Below are positions 1 through 7,948 of a stretch of DNA of 64,000 bases, in pieces (within the stretch, counting starts at the first letter, position 1; every line of letters begins with the position of its first letter). The position numbers were made by a program, and so were the translations under genes. The notes under the pieces are model-generated. The model made no database searches. It was not told the DNA's origin and was given only the letters and a program-made list of their open reading frames with translations. The stretch covers positions 6,149 through 70,148 of the forward strand of contig NZ_MUYU01000012.1 of assembly GCF_002014825.1 (NCBI RefSeq). The letters are read 5' to 3'. The DNA is from Moraxella pluranimalium (GTDB taxonomy: Bacteria > Pseudomonadota > Gammaproteobacteria > Pseudomonadales > Moraxellaceae).

Positions 1-322
1 GATGATTCATAAACGCTGCCAAATTGCCAATGGCATTGGAATGATCACCACTGATGATGATGGGAAAAGATTGACCATCCATCTGCTGTAGGCACTCGCC
101 CACTTGCGGCACGAGTGTCTCTTTAAAAAACGGCAACAGATTTTCGATATATTTCGCCGATGGATGAGCAGGCGCAAGCTTATCATGCTTGGCATAAATC
201 TTGTGTACAGGCGCACTCGGATAATGCGTCTCGCAATGCTCGGATAACATCGCCACGCCATGCGTCGTGCCGTGCTTGCCTGCGCCAATGTCAGAATAAA
301 TTTCAATAAACTCAATCGTCAT
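1..322 (-). CDS. Arginase-family protein, N-terminal part (truncated by window edge)
   Basis: The reverse strand reads an uninterrupted 107-residue N-terminus starting ATG at 322 (MTIEFIEIYS...) and running off the left edge. Residues 11-22 (DIGAGKHGTTHG) match the N-terminal substrate-loop region of arginases. SGDHS near residue 91 matches the GGDHS motif, whose His (here H94) binds Mn in the arginase/agmatinase/formimidoylglutamase superfamily. The first Gly of GGDHS is Ser here. The family hydrolyses guanidino compounds, releasing urea; the exact substrate cannot be decided from this part. A weak Shine-Dalgarno (AGGGA) lies about 9 bases upstream of the ATG. Confidence 0.75.
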   Translation of the reverse strand, partial: MTIEFIEIYSDIGAGKHGTTHGVAMLSEHCETHYPSAPVHKIYAKHDKLAPAHPSAKYIENLLPFFKETLVPQVGECLQQMDGQSFPIIISGDHSNAIGNLAAFMNH

Positions 323-498
323 GCAAAGTATCCCTATTTGTCCGCTCGATGGGTGAGTTGAATAGACAAGCTAGTATAGCACCGAACGCCATCACGATTT
401 GCAAAAAATCCCAATGGCTTATTCAGTGTTTGTCATAAATTTGCATGATAAGTATGTCGATATCGCATCACATTGCCATACTTCATGTGATATACGCA

Positions 499-1572
499 TT
501 AAGCGGTATAATTGGTTGGATCTTTGGTGTCACAAGGGGTGGTAACTTCGGCAAAAAACGCCGCCTGCACCGATGCTTTGGCGTGTGCCCAATACGCAAA
601 CTGCTGACAAGTCGTCTCAAGATCGCCAAGCCATGTAGGGATATTGCCTTTCATCCGCCCAAAACGCTGATGCGGTAGCGTCTGCATCTGCTTGGCGGTC
701 TCGATGGCAAGTAGCGCACCCGCTCGATCATTGCACACGAGCGCCATATCACAGCCAGCATCAATCGCTGCTCGCACTCGAGCATCCACCCCGCCTGCGA
801 CATGCGCGGCTTTCATGTTAAGATCATCCGAAAATAGCACACCATCAAAGCCAAGCTTCTCACGGATAATCTCATGAATCCACACGCTTGAGAACCCCGC
901 AGGCTTATCATCCACTTGACTAAAAATCACGTGCGCCGGCATCAAAGCATCAAGTTTATCCAATGTTTTGACAAAGGTTTGGGTATCAAAATTAAAAATC
1001 TCATCAAAGCTACGCTCATCAATGGCATCCGCCACATGAGAATCAGGCGCAATCGAGCCATGACCCGGGAAATGCTTGCCCGTCGTCGCCATGCCAGCGT
1101 CTTTCATCCCATCCATAAAGCGTGCTGACAGTGCCACGATCGCATCAGGCTTGGCATGAAACGCACGATCACCAATCACTAGGCTGACACCATTAATATC
1201 AAGTACAGGCGCAAAGCTAAAATCCACACCCACCGCCAGCACTTCTGCCGCCATCAGATAGCCACAGTCATAGGCAAGCTGACACGCCTTATCAGCATCG
1301 ACATCATATAGCTCGCCCAGTCGCCCCATCGCAGGCAATGGCGAAAAGCCTGTGCGAAACCGTGCCACACGGCCGCCTTCTTGGTCCACCGCAATCAGCA
1401 CATCAGGATTGGCGGCACGCATCGCATCGGTCAAGGCACGCACCTGCTCGGGGCTTTCGACATTGCGTGCAAATAAAATCATCCCGCCCACTTCAGGATT
1501 GGCAAGTAATGCCACATCGCTGTCATCGAGCACCTTGCCTGCCACATCCGCCATGATAATGCCTGTCGCCAT
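499..1572 (-). CDS. nagZ: Beta-N-acetylhexosaminidase NagZ (glycoside hydrolase family 3)
   Basis: NagZ is a cytoplasmic peptidoglycan-recycling enzyme that removes N-acetylglucosamine from GlcNAc-anhydroMurNAc-peptides. In Enterobacteriaceae and Pseudomonas the products feed AmpC induction. A single GH3 TIM barrel of 357 residues is present: DQEGGR at 63-68, KHFPGHG at 166-172, the Asp-x-His dyad D177/H179, and FSDDLNM with the likely nucleophile D249. The open frame extends six codons upstream to a TTG, but ATG at 1572 has AAGG eight bases upstream and gives the usual NagZ length, so it is preferred. It is divergent from prc and may be cotranscribed with the arginase-like gene 176 bases downstream. 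Confidence 0.93.
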   Translation of the reverse strand: MATGIIMADVAGKVLDDSDVALLANPEVGGMILFARNVESPEQVRALTDAMRAANPDVLIAVDQEGGRVARFRTGFSPLPAMGRLGELYDVDADKACQLAYDCGYLMAAEVLAVGVDFSFAPVLDINGVSLVIGDRAFHAKPDAIVALSARFMDGMKDAGMATTGKHFPGHGSIAPDSHVADAIDERSFDEIFNFDTQTFVKTLDKLDALMPAHVIFSQVDDKPAGFSSVWIHEIIREKLGFDGVLFSDDLNMKAAHVAGGVDARVRAAIDAGCDMALVCNDRAGALLAIETAKQMQTLPHQRFGRMKGNIPTWLGDLETTCQQFAYWAHAKASVQAAFFAEVTTPCDTKDPTNYTA

Positions 1573-1904
1573 AGTTTTCGCCTTATTCAAGTGATTTTGT
1601 TAGATAAATGGCTTATTATGCCATGAATTGCCAAGATTTTTTAGTGCTGATTTGTTGCCAAACTATCCGTGATGGCGATTTTGCCACTACTTATACTTAT
1701 CTTGCATCTAGCTTTAGCTGATGACTGATGACACTTTGGCTTGTCATCATGCTTTGCTTAATTCTTGCAAAAATCACCAAAACTTGCCCAAGTGTAACCC
1801 ACCACCCAATTCCATCTACAAAAACTCTCATGAATGCAAAAAATATTTGGGAAAATTGTGCTAATATAGGCAGACCCATTGATAACAATAGTTAGGATAA
1901 TCTT
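1573..1904. other. Divergent intergenic region nagZ / prc
   Basis: This 332-base stretch separates two divergently transcribed genes and must hold both promoters. A TAATAT -10-like hexamer lies about 40 bases before prc, but no convincing -35 is paired with it. A 63-codon open frame inside it (1697-1888, minus) has no Shine-Dalgarno and no recognisable protein features. No repeat or RNA structure was seen. Confidence 0.5.
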
Positions 1905-4085
1905 ATGTCAAAACGCCAATATTTGCTTTCAGGCATCGCCACTGCGGTTGCAGGCGTTATTTTTGCCCAAAGTTATGTGACGGTTGCCAGTGCTGCCGAC
2001 CAAGCCGCCTTTGAGCCGACACCGGCTCAGCGTATCACCGCGCGCCAAGTTGCCCTACTGCTCGACCGTGCGCACTATGTCGATGCTCGCATGGATGCGC
2101 AGATGAGCCAGAAGATTTTGGCAATGTATTTTGATAAGCTTGACCCAAATCGTACGCTATTTTTGCAGTCCGACATTGACGAATTTACCGCCAAATATGG
2201 CAATAACTACGCTCAGCGTCTGTTGCGTGGCGATTTGAGCGCAGGCATTGAGATTTTTGAGCGTTATCGCACCCGCTCAAACGAGTATTATGACGTTGCC
2301 AAAACCTATTTGGCAGGCGATGTCAATTTATATACCGATAAGACCATTGTCATCGACCGTGAAGATGCGCCACGCTTTGGTAGCAAAGAAGAACAGGTGG
2401 CGTATTGGCAAAATCAAACCGCTTATTCGTTGATTGGTATCACGCTCAACCAAGAAGATGACAAAGCAAAAGACCAAGCATATCTAAACAATCCTGAATT
2501 GTCTCGTGGTCAAGATTTGGTCAAGGCAGAATCTCGCACCCCAACAGAAATCTTGCTCAACCGCCTAAACCGACAACAAGAACAGTTAGCTCGTCTAAAA
2601 AATGATGAAATCATGGAATATATCCTAGACGCAGCAACGACCACCTACGACCCGCACAGTAACTACTTTGCTCCTGTGCAGGCTCAAGATATGCAAATCC
2701 AAAGCAGTTTGCAACTTGAAGGCATTGGTGTATCCATCCGCCCCGACCGCAAAAATCCTGACTATATCCGCATTACAAGCCTAGTCGATGGCGGCCCTGC
2801 TGCCAAATCAGGACAAGTGCGTGCCAATGATTTGATTATCGGTGTCGCCCAAGATGGTGAGCCGATGGTTGATACAGTCGGCTATACCACTCGTGAAATC
2901 GTGGCGCTGATTCGTGGTAAACGTGGCACAAACGTCACCATCAAGGTCAAACAGCCCAACACCCCAGATTCACAAGCTCGCACCGTCACGCTCACTCGTG
3001 ATGTCATCCAACAAGAAGAATCCGGCGTACAGCACCGAGTGATTGAGATGCCCTATGAAGGTAGCACCAAGCGTGTGGGCGTGCTTGAGATTCCCTCTTT
3101 TTATCTGAATTTCCAAGCTCGCCGTGCGGGGCTTAGCGATGAAGAATACCGCAGTGTCAGCAAAGACACCGAAAAAGCCCTAAAAGATTTGGTCGCTCAA
3201 GGCATCGATGGCTTGGTGGTGGACTTGCGTAACAACCCGGGTGGCTCGCTCGATGAAGTGGCAAAAATGCTTGGCCTATTTATCAAAGAAGGCCCTGTGG
3301 TACAAATTCAGGACAATCAAGGCAAAGTGCGCATCTATCGAGATAGCGACGGCGGTAAGCAGCTGTACAATGGCGATATGTCGGTGCTGATTAATCTTGG
3401 CTCAGCATCTGCCAGTGAGATTTTTGCTGCTGCCATCCAAGATTATGGACTTGGGCTGGTCGTTGGCAACACGACCACAGGCAAAGGCTCAGCCCAAGCA
3501 CAGCGTGATGATGTGGCGCTTGGCTCAATGACCATCACCCAAAACAAATTCTACCGTGTCAATGGTGGCAGTACGCAGAACAAAGGCGTCGTCCCTGATG
3601 TCGAGCTTGTCAACATCTATCAAGGCATGGAATTTGGCGAACGTGAATATAAGAATCCACTGCCTTGGGATACCATCGACTCAACCAATTACACAGCGGC
3701 GGGCAAATATTCGCAGTCGCTGATTGACACACTTCAAGCGCAGTCAAAGGCTCGCCAAGCTACTGACCCGCAGTTTGTCTATCTTGGTAAGCTAAACGAA
3801 ATCCGCGCCCTAGATGATGACAAAAAGCCTGCCGACATCAATCTTGATAAGCGTCGCACCCAAGCAAAGCTGATTGAGAATGAAACTTTGGCGGCCGAAA
3901 ATGCTCGTCGTCAAGCCACTGGCGAAGCGCCTTATACTGATTGGTCCACTTATCAAGCCCATCTTGATGCTATCAGTGAAGAGCGTGGCGCAATGAAAGA
4001 AAATGAACGCCCCAAGCTACCTGAGAGCGAAGCCTATGTGCTTGAAACCGCTCGCTTGATGTTTGATGCCAAAAAAGCACAATAG
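1905..4085 (+). CDS. prc: Carboxy-terminal processing (tail-specific) protease Prc/Tsp
   Basis: Periplasmic S41A serine protease that degrades proteins from the C-terminus and processes envelope proteins such as penicillin-binding protein 3 and peptidoglycan hydrolases in E. coli. Length is 726 residues (E. coli 682). Residues 1-30 form a Sec signal peptide ending in VASAA. The N-terminal helical domain carries DPHSNYF, a PDZ domain follows (from about 265, LEGIGVSI), then the protease core. The catalytic serine, aspartate and lysine are placed at S502, D513 and K527, matching the S430/D441/K455 spacing of E. coli Prc. The C-terminal DUF3340-type region is present. Shine-Dalgarno TAGGA lies eight bases before the ATG. 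Confidence 0.95.
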   Translation: MSKRQYLLSGIATAVAGVIFAQSYVTVASAADQAAFEPTPAQRITARQVALLLDRAHYVDARMDAQMSQKILAMYFDKLDPNRTLFLQSDIDEFTAKYGNNYAQRLLRGDLSAGIEIFERYRTRSNEYYDVAKTYLAGDVNLYTDKTIVIDREDAPRFGSKEEQVAYWQNQTAYSLIGITLNQEDDKAKDQAYLNNPELSRGQDLVKAESRTPTEILLNRLNRQQEQLARLKNDEIMEYILDAATTTYDPHSNYFAPVQAQDMQIQSSLQLEGIGVSIRPDRKNPDYIRITSLVDGGPAAKSGQVRANDLIIGVAQDGEPMVDTVGYTTREIVALIRGKRGTNVTIKVKQPNTPDSQARTVTLTRDVIQQEESGVQHRVIEMPYEGSTKRVGVLEIPSFYLNFQARRAGLSDEEYRSVSKDTEKALKDLVAQGIDGLVVDLRNNPGGSLDEVAKMLGLFIKEGPVVQIQDNQGKVRIYRDSDGGKQLYNGDMSVLINLGSASASEIFAAAIQDYGLGLVVGNTTTGKGSAQAQRDDVALGSMTITQNKFYRVNGGSTQNKGVVPDVELVNIYQGMEFGEREYKNPLPWDTIDSTNYTAAGKYSQSLIDTLQAQSKARQATDPQFVYLGKLNEIRALDDDKKPADINLDKRRTQAKLIENETLAAENARRQATGEAPYTDWSTYQAHLDAISEERGAMKENERPKLPESEAYVLETARLMFDAKKAQ

Positions 4086-4110
4086 CACAGCACCGATAGC
4101 AGACAACAAA

Positions 4111-4145
4111 GCCACGATATTTATGCATATCGTGGCATTTGTTTA
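4111..4145. terminator. Bidirectional intrinsic terminator between prc and gor
   Basis: A perfect 10-bp stem (GCCACGATAT at 4111-4120 with its complement at 4127-4136) has a 6-base loop. It is followed by ATTTGTTT on the plus strand and TTTGTTG on the minus strand, between the convergent prc and gor genes. Confidence 0.85.
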
Positions 4146-4195
4146 TTGTCGTGCTTGTTATCGTATTTGATATCAGCAGTTTTAACAGCGGGCAA

Positions 4196-5551
4196 TCAGC
4201 GCATGGTTACAAACTCTTCTGCGCCAGTTGGATGGATGGCAACGGTATTATCAAAATCCGCTTTGGTTGCGCCCATCTTGATTGCCACGCCAAAGCCCTG
4301 AATCATCTCATCGACACCAAAGCCAATGCCGTGTAATCCGATGATTTTCTCATCATCACCAAGACAAACTAGCTTCATACGGCAAGGCTCACGATGTGCT
4401 GTGATGGCACTATACATCGGCGTGAAGTTTGAGCGATAGACCTTGATGGCATCATCGCTATATTTTGCCCGAGCGTCCGCTTCACTCATACCAATCGTAC
4501 CAATCGGCGGATGGCTAAACATCACTGTCGGTACGAGCGAATAATCCAGTTTTTCGTTCGGTTTATTATTAAACAGTCGCTCAGACAGACGGCGACCCGC
4601 CGCAACCGCCACAGGGGTCAGCTCGATACCGCCTGCAATAATATCGCCCACCGCATAGATACCATCGACGGATGTGTTTTGGTATTCATCGACGATGATT
4701 TGCCCACGCTCATTCATCGCCACGCCAACTTCTGCAAGCCCGATACCATCGGTGGCAGGCGTACGCCCAATCGCCCAAATCACGCAGTCCACCACAAGAT
4801 TTGCCCCATCTACCATCGTGATGGTGATGCTACCGTCATCGTTTTTGGTTAGTGATTGTGGATTGGCTTGAGTATGTAGCTCGATGCCGTCTTTTGTCAT
4901 CACATCGACCAGTACATCGACGATATCAGCATCAAATTTACGCAGCGGCTTATCGCCACGCACCACCAAATGCGTCTTTGCCCCAAGACTATTGACCACG
5001 CCTGCCATCTCTACAGCGATATAGCCTGCACCGACGATGGCGATACGCTCTGGCAGTTCAGTTAATTCAAAAAATCCATCCGAATCAATACCAAGCTCAG
5101 CGCCTATGATGTCAGGACGGCTTGGGCGACCACCTGTCGCAATCAAGATATGCTCAGCTGTGATACGCTCGCCGCCGACTTCGATGGTATGTTTGTCAAT
5201 CAGCTTGGCAAAGCCTGTGATGACATCCACCGAATTTTTGGCAAAGACATTTTGATAAGACTGATGAATACGCCCGATATACGCTTGGCGATTGGCAATC
5301 AAGGTTTGAAAATCAAAGCGATTCACCGTCACATCAAAGCCATAATCAGGTGCGTATTTATGAATCGCATCAGCAATATGCGCCCCATACCACATCACTT
5401 TTTTTGGGACACAGCCGACATTGACGCAGGTGCCGCCGATGTGCTTGGCTTCGATAATGGCGCATTTTTTGCCATAGCTAGCTGCACGGTTGATGGATGC
5501 GATACCGCCACTACCGCCACCGATGGCGATATAGTCATAATGCTTGGTCAT
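4196..5551 (-). CDS. gor: Glutathione-disulfide reductase (class I pyridine nucleotide-disulfide oxidoreductase)
   Basis: Reduces glutathione disulfide with NADPH in the cytoplasm. The 451-residue protein has the N-terminal FAD Rossmann motif GGGSGG (11-16) and the redox-active disulfide C42/C47 in GGTCVNVGC. A second, NAD(P)-binding Rossmann motif (GAGYIA) and the ATGGRPSRP segment follow, and the C-terminal dimerisation domain ends in HPTGAEE with the catalytic His-Glu pair H440/E445. Together these fit Gor better than dihydrolipoamide or mercuric reductase. AAGAG precedes the ATG. The stop of the upstream methyltransferase gene is only 12 bases away, so the two are probably one operon. Confidence 0.92.
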   Translation of the reverse strand: MTKHYDYIAIGGGSGGIASINRAASYGKKCAIIEAKHIGGTCVNVGCVPKKVMWYGAHIADAIHKYAPDYGFDVTVNRFDFQTLIANRQAYIGRIHQSYQNVFAKNSVDVITGFAKLIDKHTIEVGGERITAEHILIATGGRPSRPDIIGAELGIDSDGFFELTELPERIAIVGAGYIAVEMAGVVNSLGAKTHLVVRGDKPLRKFDADIVDVLVDVMTKDGIELHTQANPQSLTKNDDGSITITMVDGANLVVDCVIWAIGRTPATDGIGLAEVGVAMNERGQIIVDEYQNTSVDGIYAVGDIIAGGIELTPVAVAAGRRLSERLFNNKPNEKLDYSLVPTVMFSHPPIGTIGMSEADARAKYSDDAIKVYRSNFTPMYSAITAHREPCRMKLVCLGDDEKIIGLHGIGFGVDEMIQGFGVAIKMGATKADFDNTVAIHPTGAEEFVTMR

Positions 5552-5563
5552 AGTTTACTCTTA

Positions 5564-6271
5564 TTAATCTGCTAATTTAAGTACGTATAATTGATAAAAA
5601 TGCGGTAGTCGCTGAACGACGTGCACTTTTTGTTGATAGGTGTTGACATAATGGTCCACCGCTGGCTTGACCAGTAGATAGTGGTTGTGGTTTGGCGCTG
5701 AATCAGGCGACCACAGATAATCATCAAAGCCAATCACGCCATCGACTTTGACCAAGCGATGCGCCAACAATGCATCAAATAGCACATCTGGCGCTTCGTG
5801 CGAACCATCGACATAAATAAAATCAAATTGCCCAGCGCCACCTTCGGCAAGCAATTTAATCATCGCAGTATGCGAATCTGATTTGATTTTGGTCACTTTG
5901 ACCGTTGGAAAACGACTCACTTGTAGCTGTACATTGTGCATATAAGCAGCTTCAGCGGCACTCATGTCAATTTGGCTGTGCTCTTGACCACCTTGCCAAG
6001 TGTCAACGCTGACAATCTCCACCCCTTCTTGGTGAAAGCTTGCGCATTTTTCAATAAAATAGCACGTCGAACGCCCTTCAAATGCGCCAATCTCAAGCAC
6101 TTTTTTGGGCTTAATATCGTTAAACACATAATCCAAATTGCTTTGGATATAGCTAAACCAATCTTTGGTAAAGTGAAATTCAGGCGTAGGCGTTGCCACT
6201 TGTGGCTCAGCAGTTGGCTTGTTTTTTGTGGTTTTGGCTGTCGATGATTTGGATTTTGTTTGTTTTGCCAT
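5564..6271 (-). CDS. Class I SAM-dependent methyltransferase (Methyltransf_24 type)
   Basis: The 235-residue protein begins with a Lys/Ser/Thr-rich, probably disordered tail (1-30), followed by a Rossmann methyltransferase fold. Visible motifs are motif I VLEIGAFEGRST (about 59-70), the acidic motif II VSVDTW, and DFIYVDGSHEAPDVLFDA (about 140-157). The last is the signature of the family that includes CmcI-like and rhamnosyl O-methyltransferases. The substrate is unknown. It lies just upstream of gor and is probably cotranscribed with it. No signal peptide or membrane segment is visible. A TGAGT 9 bases upstream is the only ribosome-site candidate, so the start is moderately certain. Confidence 0.75.
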   Translation of the reverse strand: MAKQTKSKSSTAKTTKNKPTAEPQVATPTPEFHFTKDWFSYIQSNLDYVFNDIKPKKVLEIGAFEGRSTCYFIEKCASFHQEGVEIVSVDTWQGGQEHSQIDMSAAEAAYMHNVQLQVSRFPTVKVTKIKSDSHTAMIKLLAEGGAGQFDFIYVDGSHEAPDVLFDALLAHRLVKVDGVIGFDDYLWSPDSAPNHNHYLLVKPAVDHYVNTYQQKVHVVQRLPHFYQLYVLKLAD

Positions 6272-6490
6272 GATTGATACTCAAATGATTCAGTGTTTTG
6301 TCTTACATGACCAAATGCACGCACTGATACACGCTTGCACTGCTACCGATGGATGACAAGTGCTGCAGTGTCAAAGTACGCCTATTGATGATAAATGTTA
6401 TAGACCAATTTTTTCATTGTAGCATAAAAGCCCGCCGCTATTGTTGTATTTTATTGAAATCAAAATCCATGCACACGCCCAAGTACATCC

Positions 6491-6522
6491 AAAACAAAAA
6501 ACCGCCAGCCCAAGCTGACGGT
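6491..6522 (-). terminator. Intrinsic terminator of serA
   Basis: Read on the minus strand, ACCGTCAGC and GCTGGCGGT (6514-6522 with 6501-6509) form a 9-bp stem with one G-U pair and a 4-base loop, followed by TTTTTTGTTTT. It lies 18 bases after the serA stop. Confidence 0.88.
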
Positions 6523-6539
6523 CTTGTTCGCATGATGAA

Positions 6540-7766
6540 TTAGAATAACACACGCACACGGATGGTCTCAGGAACGACACGCAGACGCTCCATCGCTTTG
6601 GCTGAATCATTGTCATCAACATCCATCACTAGATAACCGACATCGCCTTTGGTCATCAATGACTGTGCAGCAATGTTGATGCCCGCATCAGCAAAGGATG
6701 CGTTGATTTGTGATAGTACGCCCGGGACATTGCGGTGGATGTGCAATAGACGGTGCGTGCCATCGGTGAATGGGATAGAGACATTCGGGAAATTGACCGC
6801 GCTGGTGGTGTCGCCTTGGTCAGAATAGCGGACGAATTTCTCACCCACTTCAAGACCAATGTTCGCCTGCGCTTCTTGGGTTGAGCCACCGACATGCGGG
6901 GTCAAGATGACATTGTCAAAGGCACGCAGTGGTGATTCGAACTCTTCATCCGCTGATTTTGGCTCTTTTGGGAACACATCAATGGCAGCGCCTAGGATTT
7001 TTTTGCTTTCTAGTGCCGCAGCCAACGCATCAATATCCACACAGCCACCACGAGCGGCATTGATAAAGAATGCACCATCTTTCATCTGGGCAAATTCTTT
7101 GGCGGTCATCATATTGCGAGTGCTTGGCAAGTCAGGTACGTGTAGTGTCACGACATCTGCCTTGGCAAGTAGCTCTTCTAGGCTACCGACTTGCACGGCA
7201 TTACCCAGTGGCAATTTGGTCACCGCATCATGATAGATGACTTTCATGCCAAGACTTTCGGCAAGCACAGACAGCTGTGAGCCGATTGAGCCATAGCCGA
7301 CGATACCCATCACTTTGCCACGCACTTCATAGCTGTCTTTGGCTGATTTGTTCCAGCCGCCACGATGTACGACGGCATTTTTTTCAGGGACGCCACGCAT
7401 CAGCATGATGGTCTCAGCCAGCACCAATTCAGCCACAGAGCGAGTGTTTGAATATGGCGCATTAAAGACAGGGATGCCCAGCTCAAGCGCTGCTTCTAGA
7501 TCCACTTGGTTCGTGCCAATGCAGAAACAGCCGATGGCAATTAGCTTTTCGGCACTTTCAAGCACTTTGCGAGTCAGCTGTGTGCGTGAGCGAATACCGA
7601 TAAAGTGTGCATCTTTGATCTTTTCAATCAATTCAGCTTCATCCAGTGCTGATTTGATGTATTCGATATTGGTATAGCCGGCATCATTCAGCACTTTTAG
7701 GGCGTTGTCATGTACGCCTTCTAATAGCAGAAAACGAATCTTGTCTTTGTGTAGAGATAAGGTCAT
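6540..7766 (-). CDS. serA: D-3-phosphoglycerate dehydrogenase with ACT domain
   Basis: Catalyses the first step of serine synthesis, oxidising 3-phosphoglycerate to 3-phosphohydroxypyruvate with NAD. The 408-residue length matches the short E. coli-type enzyme (410). An N-terminal substrate domain is followed by the NAD-binding Rossmann segment (GIVGYGSIGSQL), the RGGCVD region, and the catalytic His in HVGGSTQEAQANIG. A C-terminal ACT domain begins at LLHIHRNVPGVL, which in E. coli mediates feedback inhibition by serine. AAAGGA lies eight bases before the ATG. It is monocistronic, with a terminator directly downstream. Confidence 0.95.
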   Translation of the reverse strand: MTLSLHKDKIRFLLLEGVHDNALKVLNDAGYTNIEYIKSALDEAELIEKIKDAHFIGIRSRTQLTRKVLESAEKLIAIGCFCIGTNQVDLEAALELGIPVFNAPYSNTRSVAELVLAETIMLMRGVPEKNAVVHRGGWNKSAKDSYEVRGKVMGIVGYGSIGSQLSVLAESLGMKVIYHDAVTKLPLGNAVQVGSLEELLAKADVVTLHVPDLPSTRNMMTAKEFAQMKDGAFFINAARGGCVDIDALAAALESKKILGAAIDVFPKEPKSADEEFESPLRAFDNVILTPHVGGSTQEAQANIGLEVGEKFVRYSDQGDTTSAVNFPNVSIPFTDGTHRLLHIHRNVPGVLSQINASFADAGINIAAQSLMTKGDVGYLVMDVDDNDSAKAMERLRVVPETIRVRVLF

Positions 7767-7894
7767 GTCGGATTCCTTTGGCGGGTGAAATTCAATGTAC
7801 TGTTATACACTTATTAATAAATATTTGCAAGATTGGACAAGTAATTAGTTTATAAAATCTTGGAATAACGCACCCAACTCACAAAATTCACAGG

Positions 7895-7934
7895 ATAAAA
7901 AACACAAAAGCCCATCACTACTGACAGGCTTTTG
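7895..7934 (-). terminator. Intrinsic terminator of rpoBC
   Basis: On the minus strand a 13-bp stem (7922-7934 with 7905-7917, two G-U pairs) closes a 4-base loop and is followed by TGTTTTTTA. It ends the ribosomal protein / RNA polymerase transcription unit 15 bases after the rpoC stop. Confidence 0.93.
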
Positions 7935-7948
7935 GTATTACTGGGCCA

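Noticed and set aside
7..315. 102-codon minus-strand frame
   Set aside because: It is a shadow: the adjacent minus frame carries the arginase-like N-terminus with a ribosome site and conserved motifs.
1697..1888. 63-codon minus-strand frame between nagZ and prc
   Set aside because: No Shine-Dalgarno, no family features, and it lies where both divergent promoters must be.
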